NCBI GenBank assembly: GCA_934445015.1 | Contig: CAKSDJ010000024.1 | Span: 1-21,489, forward strand | Direction: 5' to 3' | DNA: 21,489 bases | Source of the DNA: an uncultured Eubacteriales bacterium | Lineage (GTDB): Bacteria > Bacillota > Clostridia > Oscillospirales > Acutalibacteraceae | Part shown: in pieces, positions 1-7,227 of the stretch | How the letters are laid out: each line of letters starts with the position of its first letter | Position numbering within the stretch: the stretch's first letter is position 1 | Made by a program: the position numbers and the translations under genes | Notes under the pieces: generated by a model | The model's input: the letters and a program-made list of their open reading frames with translations, nothing else | What the model was told of the DNA's origin: nothing | Databases searched by the model: none

Positions 1-733
1 AGTTTTCATCGGGCATATCCCAATTGTGCCATATTTCCTGAACGTCATCATTTTCTTCAAGCATATCAATAAGCTTTTCCATTTTTGCAATCTGCTCTTC
101 ATCTTCGATAACGGTAGTTGTTTGCGGTATATACTGAACTTCTGCAGATATAAACTTATATCCCTTTTCTTCCAAAGCGTCACGCACTGCGCCCAAATCA
201 TTGGGTTCGGTGGTAATTTCAAAAACGTCGCCGTCAAAAGTAAAATCGTCGGCACCTGCTTCAAGTGCCGCTTCCATAACGGTGTCTTCATCAAGGCCTT
301 CGCCCTCAATAACTATTACACCTTTACGGTCAAACATAAACATTACCGAACCTGACTGACCGAGATTGCCGCCGCACTTATCAAAATAATGGCGCATCTC
401 ACCGGCGGTACGGTTACGGTTATCGGTGAGTGTTTCTACAACAACCGCAACGCCGTTAGGACCGTAGCCTTCGTAAATCAACTCTTCATACTCATTTACG
501 CCGCCCTCGCCTGCGGCTTTTTTGATTATTCTTTCAATATTGTCATTCGGCACATTGTTTGCCTTTGCCTTTGCTATGGCATCTTTAAGTTTGCTGTTTT
601 CAAGCGGATTAGGACCGCCGGTTTTAACTATGACCGAAATTTCGCGGCCTATCTTGGTAAATATTTTTGCCTTTGCAGCGTCTGTTTTTTCTTTTTTACG
701 CTTAATGTTGTTCCACTTTGAATGTCCTGACAT
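1..733 (-). CDS. yebC: YebC/PmpR (TACO1) family protein, 3' end cut by window edge
   Basis: Read on the minus strand from ATG at 733; 244 codons are visible and the family is usually about 240-250 residues, so only the last few are missing. The N terminus MSGHSKWNNIKRKK is the family signature, followed by KIFTKIGREI, the PNPLENSKLKDAI segment and a GYGPNGVAVVVE stretch. The C-terminal part is acidic, ending in view with WDMPDEN. YebC proteins bind DNA and have been described as transcriptional regulators; more recent work links YebC-type proteins to relief of ribosome stalling at proline-rich stretches, as for mitochondrial TACO1. The ribosome binding site is AAGGGGAAGG, about 7 bases before the ATG. 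It lies downstream of dusB on the same strand with its own likely promoter at 788-816. The family call is very safe; the exact role is less certain. Confidence 0.96.
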   Translation of the reverse strand, partial: MSGHSKWNNIKRKKEKTDAAKAKIFTKIGREISVIVKTGGPNPLENSKLKDAIAKAKANNVPNDNIERIIKKAAGEGGVNEYEELIYEGYGPNGVAVVVETLTDNRNRTAGEMRHYFDKCGGNLGQSGSVMFMFDRKGVIVIEGEGLDEDTVMEAALEAGADDFTFDGDVFEITTEPNDLGAVRDALEEKGYKFISAEVQYIPQTTTVIEDEEQIAKMEKLIDMLEENDDVQEIWHNWDMPDEN

Positions 734-787
734 ATTTTATCCTTCCCCTTTTGGAAACTATTAAAACTATTATTCAATAACCTAAGT

Positions 788-816
788 ATTTTATCACAAA
801 TCTTTATTTTGTTCAA
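788..816 (-). promoter_or_regulatory. Predicted sigma-A promoter of yebC
   Basis: On the minus strand TTGAAC (816-811) is followed by a 17-base spacer and TAAAAT (793-788), with TG one base before the -10 (an extended -10). The -35 box and spacer lie inside the last codons and stop of dusB, and the -10 begins just after the dusB stop codon. Transcription would start near 781, giving a leader of about 48 bases. Box match and spacing are read directly; activity is inferred. Confidence 0.6.
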
Positions 817-1762
817 GGGCTTTTTCAAAAATCCGCTTTACGTCATCAACCGAAGAGATTTCACCGCATAATCGCCTGAGCGCTGCGGCACCGTTGATGC
901 CTGACAAATACCATGCCGTATGTTTGCGCGACTCCAATACCGCAATGTGTGCGTCTTTATATTTCTGCATAAGTTCAATTTGCCTTATGCAGGCATTAAA
1001 CCGTTCTTCAAGTGACGGCTTTGTATACTTACGCCCATCAAAAAAGGCGTTTATTTCATCAAATATAAACGGATTGCCCTGAGCGCCGCGCCCTACCATT
1101 ATGTAGTCGCAACCCGTATTGTCATACATATATTTTGCGGACTTTGCGTCAATTACATCGCCGTTGCCTATAACCGGTATGCAAACGGAGTTTTTAACCT
1201 TGTAGATTATACCGTAATCGACGGGCGGTGCATACATTTGTTTACGGGTTCTGCCGTGTACCGTTATTGCCGCAGCGCCTGCCGCCTCACAGGCTCGGGC
1301 AAGTTCGGGCGCGTTTAAAGATTTTTCATCCCAACCCGAACGGATTTTAACCGTAACCGGAACTTTGACCGCCTTTACGGTCTCCTCTACGATTTTAGCG
1401 GCAAGCGGTATGTCTTTCATTAAAGCGCTTCCGCCGCCGTGACCCGCTACTTTAGGTGCCGGGCAGCCCATATTTATATCTATAAAATCCGGGTTAAAAC
1501 TCTCAGCTTTGCGCGCCGCCTCTGCCATAATATACGGGTCGGAACCGAATATCTGCGACGCACACATCGCCGTGCTGCCGAAGCACTCAAGTAAACGTTC
1601 CGATTTTTTGTCACCCTGCACAATGCCTTTTGCACTTGTGAGTTCACCAACGGTAAAACCTGCGCCGTAATGTACACATATTTCTCTCATAGCTCTGTCG
1701 GCAACACCTGCCATAGGAGCGAGAGCAGCATAACCTTTAATTTTTAAATCACCGATTTTCAT
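794..1762 (-). CDS. dusB: tRNA-dihydrouridine synthase, DusB family
   Basis: FMN-dependent TIM-barrel enzyme that reduces uridine to dihydrouridine in the D-loop region of tRNA, using NADPH. From the start chosen here it has 322 residues, normal for the family. Visible motifs are ALAPMAGVADRAMRE near the N terminus (usually APMAGVTD), DINMGCPAPKV with the catalytic cysteine, ITVHGRTRKQMY, IPVIGNGDV and MVGRGAQGNPFIF for flavin phosphate binding. The ATG at 1762 is chosen because homologues begin MKIG(D/N)L and because the in-frame ATG at 1780 lies between the promoter boxes, so it would be upstream of the transcript. There is no Shine-Dalgarno sequence before either ATG. The gene diverges from polA and is followed 60 bases later by yebC. 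Confidence 0.95.
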   Translation of the reverse strand: MKIGDLKIKGYAALAPMAGVADRAMREICVHYGAGFTVGELTSAKGIVQGDKKSERLLECFGSTAMCASQIFGSDPYIMAEAARKAESFNPDFIDINMGCPAPKVAGHGGGSALMKDIPLAAKIVEETVKAVKVPVTVKIRSGWDEKSLNAPELARACEAAGAAAITVHGRTRKQMYAPPVDYGIIYKVKNSVCIPVIGNGDVIDAKSAKYMYDNTGCDYIMVGRGAQGNPFIFDEINAFFDGRKYTKPSLEERFNACIRQIELMQKYKDAHIAVLESRKHTAWYLSGINGAAALRRLCGEISSVDDVKRIFEKALEQNKDL

Positions 1763-1771
1763 AATAATGTG

Positions 1772-1800
1772 ATTATACATTAAAATAAATTTTCTGTCAA
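1772..1800 (-). promoter_or_regulatory. Perfect-consensus sigma-A promoter of dusB
   Basis: On the minus strand TTGACA (1800-1795), exactly 17 bases, then TATAAT (1777-1772): a 12 of 12 match at ideal spacing. Only nine bases separate the -10 box from the ATG at 1762, so the expected start site (about 1765) is 0-3 bases from the start codon. The boxes and spacing are read directly; the leaderless transcript is inferred. Confidence 0.8.
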
Positions 1801-1816
1801 TTTTTTAAATTTGGTA

Positions 1817-1845
1817 GTGACAAAACGCATCAAAGATGGTAAAAT
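1817..1845 (+). promoter_or_regulatory. Predicted sigma-A promoter of polA and its operon
   Basis: GTGACA (1817-1822), 17-base spacer, TAAAAT (1840-1845) with TGG directly before it (extended -10). Expected start is near 1852, giving a leader of about 30 bases that contains the AGGAG used by polA. It diverges from the dusB promoter; the two -35 boxes are 16 bases apart and do not overlap. Confidence 0.7.
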
Positions 1846-1863
1846 AAATATAATTATATTTAT
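1844..1863 (+). repeat. Perfect 20-base AT-only palindrome in the polA leader
   Basis: Ten bases (ATAAATATAA) are followed immediately by their reverse complement (TTATATTTAT). The palindrome overlaps the end of the -10 box and the predicted start site, and contains a second TATAAT (1849-1854). It may be an operator, a melting-prone start region, or chance in A/T-only DNA. Confidence 0.5.
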
Positions 1864-1882
1864 ATAATAGGAGTGACATTTT

Positions 1883-4402
1883 TTGAAACTGCTTGCGATT
1901 GACGGCAACAGCATAATTAACCGCGCTTTTTACGGAATTAAACTGCTTTCTACCAAAGACGGTCAATATACAAACGCCGTTTACGGTTTTATAAATATCC
2001 TTAATAAACTGCTTGAAAAAGAAAATCCCGATTGCGTTGCGGTAGCATTTGACCTGAAAGCGCCGACGTTTCGTCACAAAATGTATACCTCTTACAAGGC
2101 AGGCCGTCACGCAACGCCCGATGAACTTTTGTGCCAGTTCCCTATTTTAAAAGAATGGCTTACACTTGCAGGTTACAAATACATTGAATGTGAGGGTTAC
2201 GAGGCGGATGACATTTTGGGTACGCTGTCCGCAAGTTGTAACACGCAAGGTGACACCTGTGTTATTGCTACGGGCGACCGTGACTCATTGCAACTTGTGT
2301 CGGATACAACGCGTGTACTGCTCACCGTAACAAAAGCCGGTCAGCCTGAAATAACCGATTATACGCCGCAAAAACTTTTTGAAGTTTACGGACTTACGCC
2401 AGGCGAAATGATAGAACTTAAAGCGCTTATGGGCGATTCGTCCGATAACATACCCGGCGTTACCGGAATAGGTCAAAAAACCGCAACCGACCTTATTACA
2501 AAATATCACAGCATAGACTACATTTACGGTCATTTAGACGCACTTGAAATAAAAGACGGCGTGCGTCAAAAACTTTCAGCAGGCAAAGACAGTGCATTTT
2601 TAAGCCGCACATTAGGCACAATATGCTGCGAAGCGCCTATCGATACAAAAATTGAAAACTATAAAACCGGTAACACCGACCGTAACGGACTTGCCCGTCT
2701 TATGACCAAACTTGAGTTTTTTAAACTTATGCAAAAAATGGGCATTACACCGGCAGCCGACGGTTTTGAAACCGCAAGAGAAGAATGTTCGAACTTTAAA
2801 ACAGGCGAATTTAAAGATATAAGCGCCTCTGCCGATATTTTTATAAAAAACGGCTTTGCGGCAGCAGTAAGCAACAACACCGTGTGCCGTTTAACAGAAG
2901 CCGAATTTGAAAATATTATGTCAAACGCGCAAGTTGAAAAACGGGTTTACGATTACAAGAATTTGTATAAAAATTTTCCGCTTTCAAAATCGGTTGTATT
3001 TGATGCAATGCTTGCAGGTTATTTATGCAATCCGTCTGCGTCGGACTACACCGCAGAACGGCTCATTGCAGAATACGGCAGCAAAACTGCCGTTGAAAAC
3101 TGCGATGATGAATTTTTGAATTCTGCCGCAGATTTCAGTGTTTGTTGCGACGGACTCACAAAATTGCTTAAAAAGAGCGGTCAGTTGCAGCTTTTGCGTG
3201 ATGTTGAAGTTCCGCTGGCACGTGTGCTGGCTCTTATGGAAGAACGCGGATTTCTTATAGACAGCGAGGGTCTGCAGGATTACTCAGAAAGCCTTGAAAA
3301 CCGTATAAAAGAAATAACTGCCGAAATATATACCCTTTCGGGCGAAGAATTCAATATAAACTCGCCTAAGCAGTTAGGTCAGATTTTATTTGTAAAGTTA
3401 GGTTTGCCGGCAAAAAAGAAAACCAAAAGCGGCTTCAGCACAAATGCAGAGGTGCTTGAAAGTCTGCGGTATGACTACCCGATTGTAGACTTAATATTGC
3501 AGTACCGTCAACTTGCAAAACTTAAATCGACTTATTGCGACGGTTTGCTTTCAGCCAGAGGTGACGACGGCAGAATACACTCAACATTCAATCAGACCGA
3601 AGCGCGAACGGGCAGAATAAGTTCGCTTGAGCCCAACCTTCAGAATATACCCGTGCGCACCGAAGAAGGCAAAACGCTTCGCAAATTTTTTAAGGCAAAA
3701 GACGGTTGTGTTTTGTGCGATGCCGACTACTCGCAGATTGAACTGCGCGTTCTTGCGAGTATGGCAGCCGACAAAACTATGATAGAGGCATTTGAAAGCG
3801 GAACCGATATTCACACCGTAACCGCATCACAGGTATTTAATATTCCGGTAGAAATGGTTTTGCCTGTTATGCGCAGCCGCGCAAAAGCGGTCAATTTCGG
3901 CATTGTTTACGGAATAGGCGCATTTTCGCTGTCAAAAGATATAGGCGTAAGCCGAAAAGAAGCCGAAACATATATAAACAACTATCTTTCAACATACAAA
4001 GGCATTGCCGCATATATGCAAAACACCATTGAGCAAGCCAAAAAAGACGGGTATGTCACCACCCTTTTCGGACGGAGGCGTTACCTGCCGGAACTTTCGG
4101 CATCAAACGGTATGCTTCGCGCTTTCGGAGAGCGTGTTGCGCGCAACGCGCCCATACAGGGCACTGCTGCAGATATTATTAAAATTGCAATGATAAAAGT
4201 AAACGACCGCCTTGAGCATGAACTGCCGAGCGCACATCTTATTTTGCAGGTACATGATGAGCTTATTGTGGAGTGCTTCGAAAAAGACAGCACCGCCGTG
4301 TGCAAAATACTTGAAGAAGAAATGTCAAACGCGGCAAATCTTGCCGTTAAACTATCGGTAGACGCCCATTGCGGAAAAAATTGGTTAGAGGCAAAAAGTT
4401 AA
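1883..4402 (+). CDS. polA: DNA polymerase I with 5'-3' exonuclease and no proofreading site
   Basis: Fills gaps and removes RNA primers during replication and repair. The 839 residues show the N-terminal flap nuclease domain (about 1-290: LLAIDGNSIINRAF, YEADDILGTL, GDRDSLQLV, GDSSDNIPGVTGIGQKTA), a middle domain, and a family A polymerase domain (about 440-839). Motif A is DADYSQIELR, the O-helix is RAKAVNFGIVYG with phenylalanine at the position that disfavours dideoxynucleotides, and motif C is QVHDELIVE. The middle domain lacks the DxE and other acidic residues of the 3'-5' exonuclease, as in Bacillus and Thermus PolA. The start is TTG at 1883, supported by AGGAG (1869-1873) nine bases upstream; MKLLAIDGNS is the family's usual beginning. 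Its stop overlaps the next start (TAATG), suggesting translational coupling. Confidence 0.98.
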   Translation: MKLLAIDGNSIINRAFYGIKLLSTKDGQYTNAVYGFINILNKLLEKENPDCVAVAFDLKAPTFRHKMYTSYKAGRHATPDELLCQFPILKEWLTLAGYKYIECEGYEADDILGTLSASCNTQGDTCVIATGDRDSLQLVSDTTRVLLTVTKAGQPEITDYTPQKLFEVYGLTPGEMIELKALMGDSSDNIPGVTGIGQKTATDLITKYHSIDYIYGHLDALEIKDGVRQKLSAGKDSAFLSRTLGTICCEAPIDTKIENYKTGNTDRNGLARLMTKLEFFKLMQKMGITPAADGFETAREECSNFKTGEFKDISASADIFIKNGFAAAVSNNTVCRLTEAEFENIMSNAQVEKRVYDYKNLYKNFPLSKSVVFDAMLAGYLCNPSASDYTAERLIAEYGSKTAVENCDDEFLNSAADFSVCCDGLTKLLKKSGQLQLLRDVEVPLARVLALMEERGFLIDSEGLQDYSESLENRIKEITAEIYTLSGEEFNINSPKQLGQILFVKLGLPAKKKTKSGFSTNAEVLESLRYDYPIVDLILQYRQLAKLKSTYCDGLLSARGDDGRIHSTFNQTEARTGRISSLEPNLQNIPVRTEEGKTLRKFFKAKDGCVLCDADYSQIELRVLASMAADKTMIEAFESGTDIHTVTASQVFNIPVEMVLPVMRSRAKAVNFGIVYGIGAFSLSKDIGVSRKEAETYINNYLSTYKGIAAYMQNTIEQAKKDGYVTTLFGRRRYLPELSASNGMLRAFGERVARNAPIQGTAADIIKIAMIKVNDRLEHELPSAHLILQVHDELIVECFEKDSTAVCKILEEEMSNAANLAVKLSVDAHCGKNWLEAKS

Positions 4403-5256
4403 TGAACGTAGTTTTTTTATGCACCGGAAATACCTGTCGCAGTCCGATGGCAGAGGGATATTTAAAATCAAAGAATATTCCCGATGTATCGGTCATAAGC
4501 TGCGGTTTCAGCGAGGGGGATCCGGCAAATCCAAATGCAATTGCCGTTATGAAAGAGGCAGGAATTGATATTTCAAATCACATATCACACACCATAACCG
4601 AAAAAATTGCGGAAAAAGCCGACGCAATAATCTGTATGACCGAATCCCATAAAAATATTTTAATACAGACGGGCGTTGACAAAAAAATTATTTCGGTGCT
4701 TGCCGGCGGCATACCCGACCCGTTCGGCGGTGATTTAGCGATATACCGCAAATGCCGTGATTTAATATTTGCCGGCATAGATGAGTTAATAAGCAACGGT
4801 TTTTTTAATGAAATATATATAAAGATTGCCGACAGTTCAAGTATAAGCGATATATCAAACATTGAAAAATCGGTATTCAAAGACCCGTGGAGCGAAAAGT
4901 CAATAAGCGAATCAATGCTTGCAGGCACTAAATTTTTTACAGCCGTATACAAAGGCCGTATTGTCGGATATATGGGTCTCAGTGAAATTTCGGGCGAGGG
5001 TTATGTTACAAATATTGCGGTGCTTGAAGATTTTCGCCGCAAGGGCATTGCAACCGCTCTGCTGCAATATGTGATAAAGTCCGAAAAAAATCTGCTCGAA
5101 TTTATTTCGCTTGAAGTTCGGGTTTCAAACAAAAACGCGATTTCGCTTTATGAAAAACTCGGATTTGAAAAAGCAGGCTTGCGAAAACGGTTTTATACAA
5201 ATCCTACCGAGGATGCCCTGATTATGACAAAAAACTTTTCCGCCTATTCAAAATAA
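4402..5256 (+). CDS. Fusion: protein arginine phosphatase (YwlE type) + ribosomal S18 N-acetyltransferase (RimI type)
   Basis: One uninterrupted 284-residue frame carries two domains. Residues 1 to about 137 are a low-molecular-weight phosphatase: the P-loop CTGNTCRS (Cys7, Arg13) and the acid loop DPFGG (Asp106). Thr11 in the loop is the residue that in Bacillus YwlE favours phospho-arginine over phospho-tyrosine. Residues about 138-284 are a GNAT acetyltransferase of RimI type: KDPWSE, NIAVLEDFRRKGIA (acetyl-CoA loop), LEVRVSNKNAISLYEKLGF; Glu238 and Tyr250 have the 12-residue spacing of the RimI catalytic Glu and Tyr. The start at 4402 overlaps the polA stop and places MNVVFLCTGNT where single-domain homologues begin; the in-frame ATG at 4369 would lie inside polA. 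tsaD follows 18 bases later, a common rimI neighbour. Both domains look intact. Confidence 0.9.
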   Translation: MNVVFLCTGNTCRSPMAEGYLKSKNIPDVSVISCGFSEGDPANPNAIAVMKEAGIDISNHISHTITEKIAEKADAIICMTESHKNILIQTGVDKKIISVLAGGIPDPFGGDLAIYRKCRDLIFAGIDELISNGFFNEIYIKIADSSSISDISNIEKSVFKDPWSEKSISESMLAGTKFFTAVYKGRIVGYMGLSEISGEGYVTNIAVLEDFRRKGIATALLQYVIKSEKNLLEFISLEVRVSNKNAISLYEKLGFEKAGLRKRFYTNPTEDALIMTKNFSAYSK

Positions 5257-5274
5257 AACGCAGGTGATTATTGA

Positions 5275-6279
5275 GTGAAAATTTTAGCAATTGAATCCTC
5301 CTGTGACGAAACATCGGTTGCAATCACAGAGGAGCGAAAAATACTTTCAAATATAGTGGCGACCCAAATAGCCGAGCACCGTATCTACGGCGGAGTCGTG
5401 CCCGAAATAGCATCGCGCAGGCACGTTGAATCGATAAGTCAGGTGTGCAATGAGGCTTTAAGTGCGGCAGGCATTACATACAGAGATATTGATGCCGTTG
5501 CGGTAACTTTTGCACCGGGTCTTATAGGCGCACTGCTTGTAGGCGTAAATTTCGCAAAAGGTCTTTCTGCCTCACTTGGTGTGCCGCTTATTCCGGCACA
5601 TCACCTGCGCTCGCATATAGCGGCGAACTACGTTGACACGCCTGACCTGAAACCGCCGTTTTTGTGTCTTACGGTTTCAGGCGGAAACACCGTGATTACC
5701 GAAGTTGCCGATTATACAAAATTCAACCCCATAGGCAGAACAACAGACGATGCCGCAGGCGAATGTTTTGATAAAACCGCACGTACACTCGGCCTTCCGT
5801 ATCCGGGCGGCGTAAATCTTGATAAAATTGCAACAGTCGCCGATACAAAAAAATATCCGCTTCCCTATCCGCACACCGACGGCGAATATGATTTCAGTTT
5901 TTCGGGTCTTAAAACCGCAGTTATAAATCTTGTTCATAATAAAAAGCAGAAAAATGAAGAAATAGATATTCCCGTTCTTGCGGCAACCGTAAGGCAAAAG
6001 GTTTGCGATATTCTTATCGACAAAACCATATCCGCCGCAAAAAATTTAAATCATAAAACACTTGTTTTGGCAGGCGGTGTTTCGGCTAATTCCGAACTGC
6101 GTACAAGAATGAAAAACGAGTGTGATAAAAGCGGAATAACCTTTCGCTGCCCCAATCTAAAATATTGCGGTGACAACGCCGCAATGGTGGGCGTACAGGC
6201 ATACTATGAATACAAAAGCGGTAATGTTGCCGACGCATCGCTTAATGCGGTTGCCACATTACCTATTGATTACAGATAG
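5275..6279 (+). CDS. tsaD: tRNA threonylcarbamoyladenosine (t6A37) synthase subunit TsaD
   Basis: Transfers the threonylcarbamoyl group to A37 of ANN-decoding tRNAs together with TsaB and TsaE, from threonylcarbamoyl-AMP made by TsaC. The 334 residues match the usual length. Motifs in order: AIESSCDETS, YGGVVPEIASRRH, the iron-binding HxxxH (His110, His114, in HHLRSH), TVSGGNT, FDKTARTLGLPYPGG, YDFSFSGLKTAV and LAGGVSANSELR. The start is GTG at 5275 with AGGTG (5263-5267) upstream; no other in-frame start fits. It sits directly after the RimI-containing fusion. tsaB and tsaE, often in the same operon, are not in this window and must lie elsewhere if the pathway is complete. Confidence 0.98.
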   Translation: MKILAIESSCDETSVAITEERKILSNIVATQIAEHRIYGGVVPEIASRRHVESISQVCNEALSAAGITYRDIDAVAVTFAPGLIGALLVGVNFAKGLSASLGVPLIPAHHLRSHIAANYVDTPDLKPPFLCLTVSGGNTVITEVADYTKFNPIGRTTDDAAGECFDKTARTLGLPYPGGVNLDKIATVADTKKYPLPYPHTDGEYDFSFSGLKTAVINLVHNKKQKNEEIDIPVLAATVRQKVCDILIDKTISAAKNLNHKTLVLAGGVSANSELRTRMKNECDKSGITFRCPNLKYCGDNAAMVGVQAYYEYKSGNVADASLNAVATLPIDYR

Positions 6280-6293
6280 GCAGGTTTATATTT

Positions 6294-7208
6294 ATGAGCA
6301 GCAAAAAACTTATAATAATTGCAAACCCGTGTTCAGGCAAAGCAAAAATAAAAAACGACCTTTTGAAAATCGTACAAATTTTTTCGCAGGCCGATTATGA
6401 TGTCACCGTTTATCCCACAAAATCACGCGGTGACGCCACTCAAAAAGCCGCGTCTTTAAAAAAGGGCGAATTTGACCGTATAGTTATATGCGGCGGTGAC
6501 GGCACATTAAACGAGGTCATAACGGGCGTTATGCAGTCGAACATAAGATGCACCATAGGCTATATACCGCTCGGCACGCTCAATGAGTGGTCATCGGGTC
6601 TTAAAATTTCAAGAAATGCGATTACTGCCGCAAGCGACATTGTAACCGGCACCGAAATCGAACTTGACATAGGCAAGTTCAACAACAGATATTTTTCATA
6701 TACAGCCTCGTTCGGCGCTTTTACCGAGGCATCATATTCTGCCTCGCAGGACATAAAAAACGTTCTGGGTCAAGCCGCATATTTGTTTGAAGGCATTAAA
6801 AGTTTAGCCAACATAAAACCTATTCACCTCAAATTCAGTTGCAACGGTAAAGAGATTGAGGATGATTACCTTTTCGGCGCTGTATCAAACTCAATGTCCG
6901 TAGGCGGAATCGTAAAGTTCAAAGATTCTCTGGTAAAACTTGATGACGGCGAATTTGAGGTATTGCTCATAAAAAATCCGTCTTCAATATTGCAGTTTCA
7001 ATCCATATTGGACGGCATAATACGCAAAGATTTAGACCGAAAAGGCATAGAATTTTTCCACACAAGTCAAATCACCGTAACCGGCGGCAAAGATGTCGCG
7101 TGGACACTTGACGGCGAATACGCCCCGGGCGAAGACACGGTAACACTTACAAATATGCACTCCGCGCTTCATCTTATAGTGCCGCAGCAGGATAAAAATA
7201 ACGAATAG
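6294..7208 (+). CDS. Diacylglycerol/lipid kinase, DagK/YegS family
   Basis: ATP-dependent lipid kinase of 304 residues, the normal size. The catalytic N-terminal domain has ANPCSGK near residue 11 and the nucleotide-binding GGDGTLNEV (67-75). The second conserved loop reads PLGTLNEWS (92-100) where most relatives have GTxNDFA, so the usual Asp is Glu. The C-terminal domain carries LDDGEFEVLL and the late WTLDGEY, both usual for the family. The likely substrate is diacylglycerol released during lipoteichoic acid or phospholipid turnover, giving phosphatidic acid, but the family also includes kinases of other lipids. No membrane segment is evident; relatives act at the inner face of the membrane. 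It lies 14 bases after tsaD and 19 bases before mreB, so it is probably co-transcribed with the shape genes. Confidence 0.9.
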   Translation: MSSKKLIIIANPCSGKAKIKNDLLKIVQIFSQADYDVTVYPTKSRGDATQKAASLKKGEFDRIVICGGDGTLNEVITGVMQSNIRCTIGYIPLGTLNEWSSGLKISRNAITAASDIVTGTEIELDIGKFNNRYFSYTASFGAFTEASYSASQDIKNVLGQAAYLFEGIKSLANIKPIHLKFSCNGKEIEDDYLFGAVSNSMSVGGIVKFKDSLVKLDDGEFEVLLIKNPSSILQFQSILDGIIRKDLDRKGIEFFHTSQITVTGGKDVAWTLDGEYAPGEDTVTLTNMHSALHLIVPQQDKNNE

Positions 7209-7227
7209 GTCATAAGGAGCAGAATTT

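Noticed and set aside
26..764. Three plus-strand open frames
   Set aside because: They are antisense to the clear YebC coding frame, lack ribosome binding sites and resemble no known family.
4369..4401. Upstream in-frame ATG extending the phosphatase-RimI fusion by 11 residues
   Set aside because: It lies inside polA, adds a basic non-family stretch, and the ATG on the polA stop gives the standard MNVVFLCTGN start.
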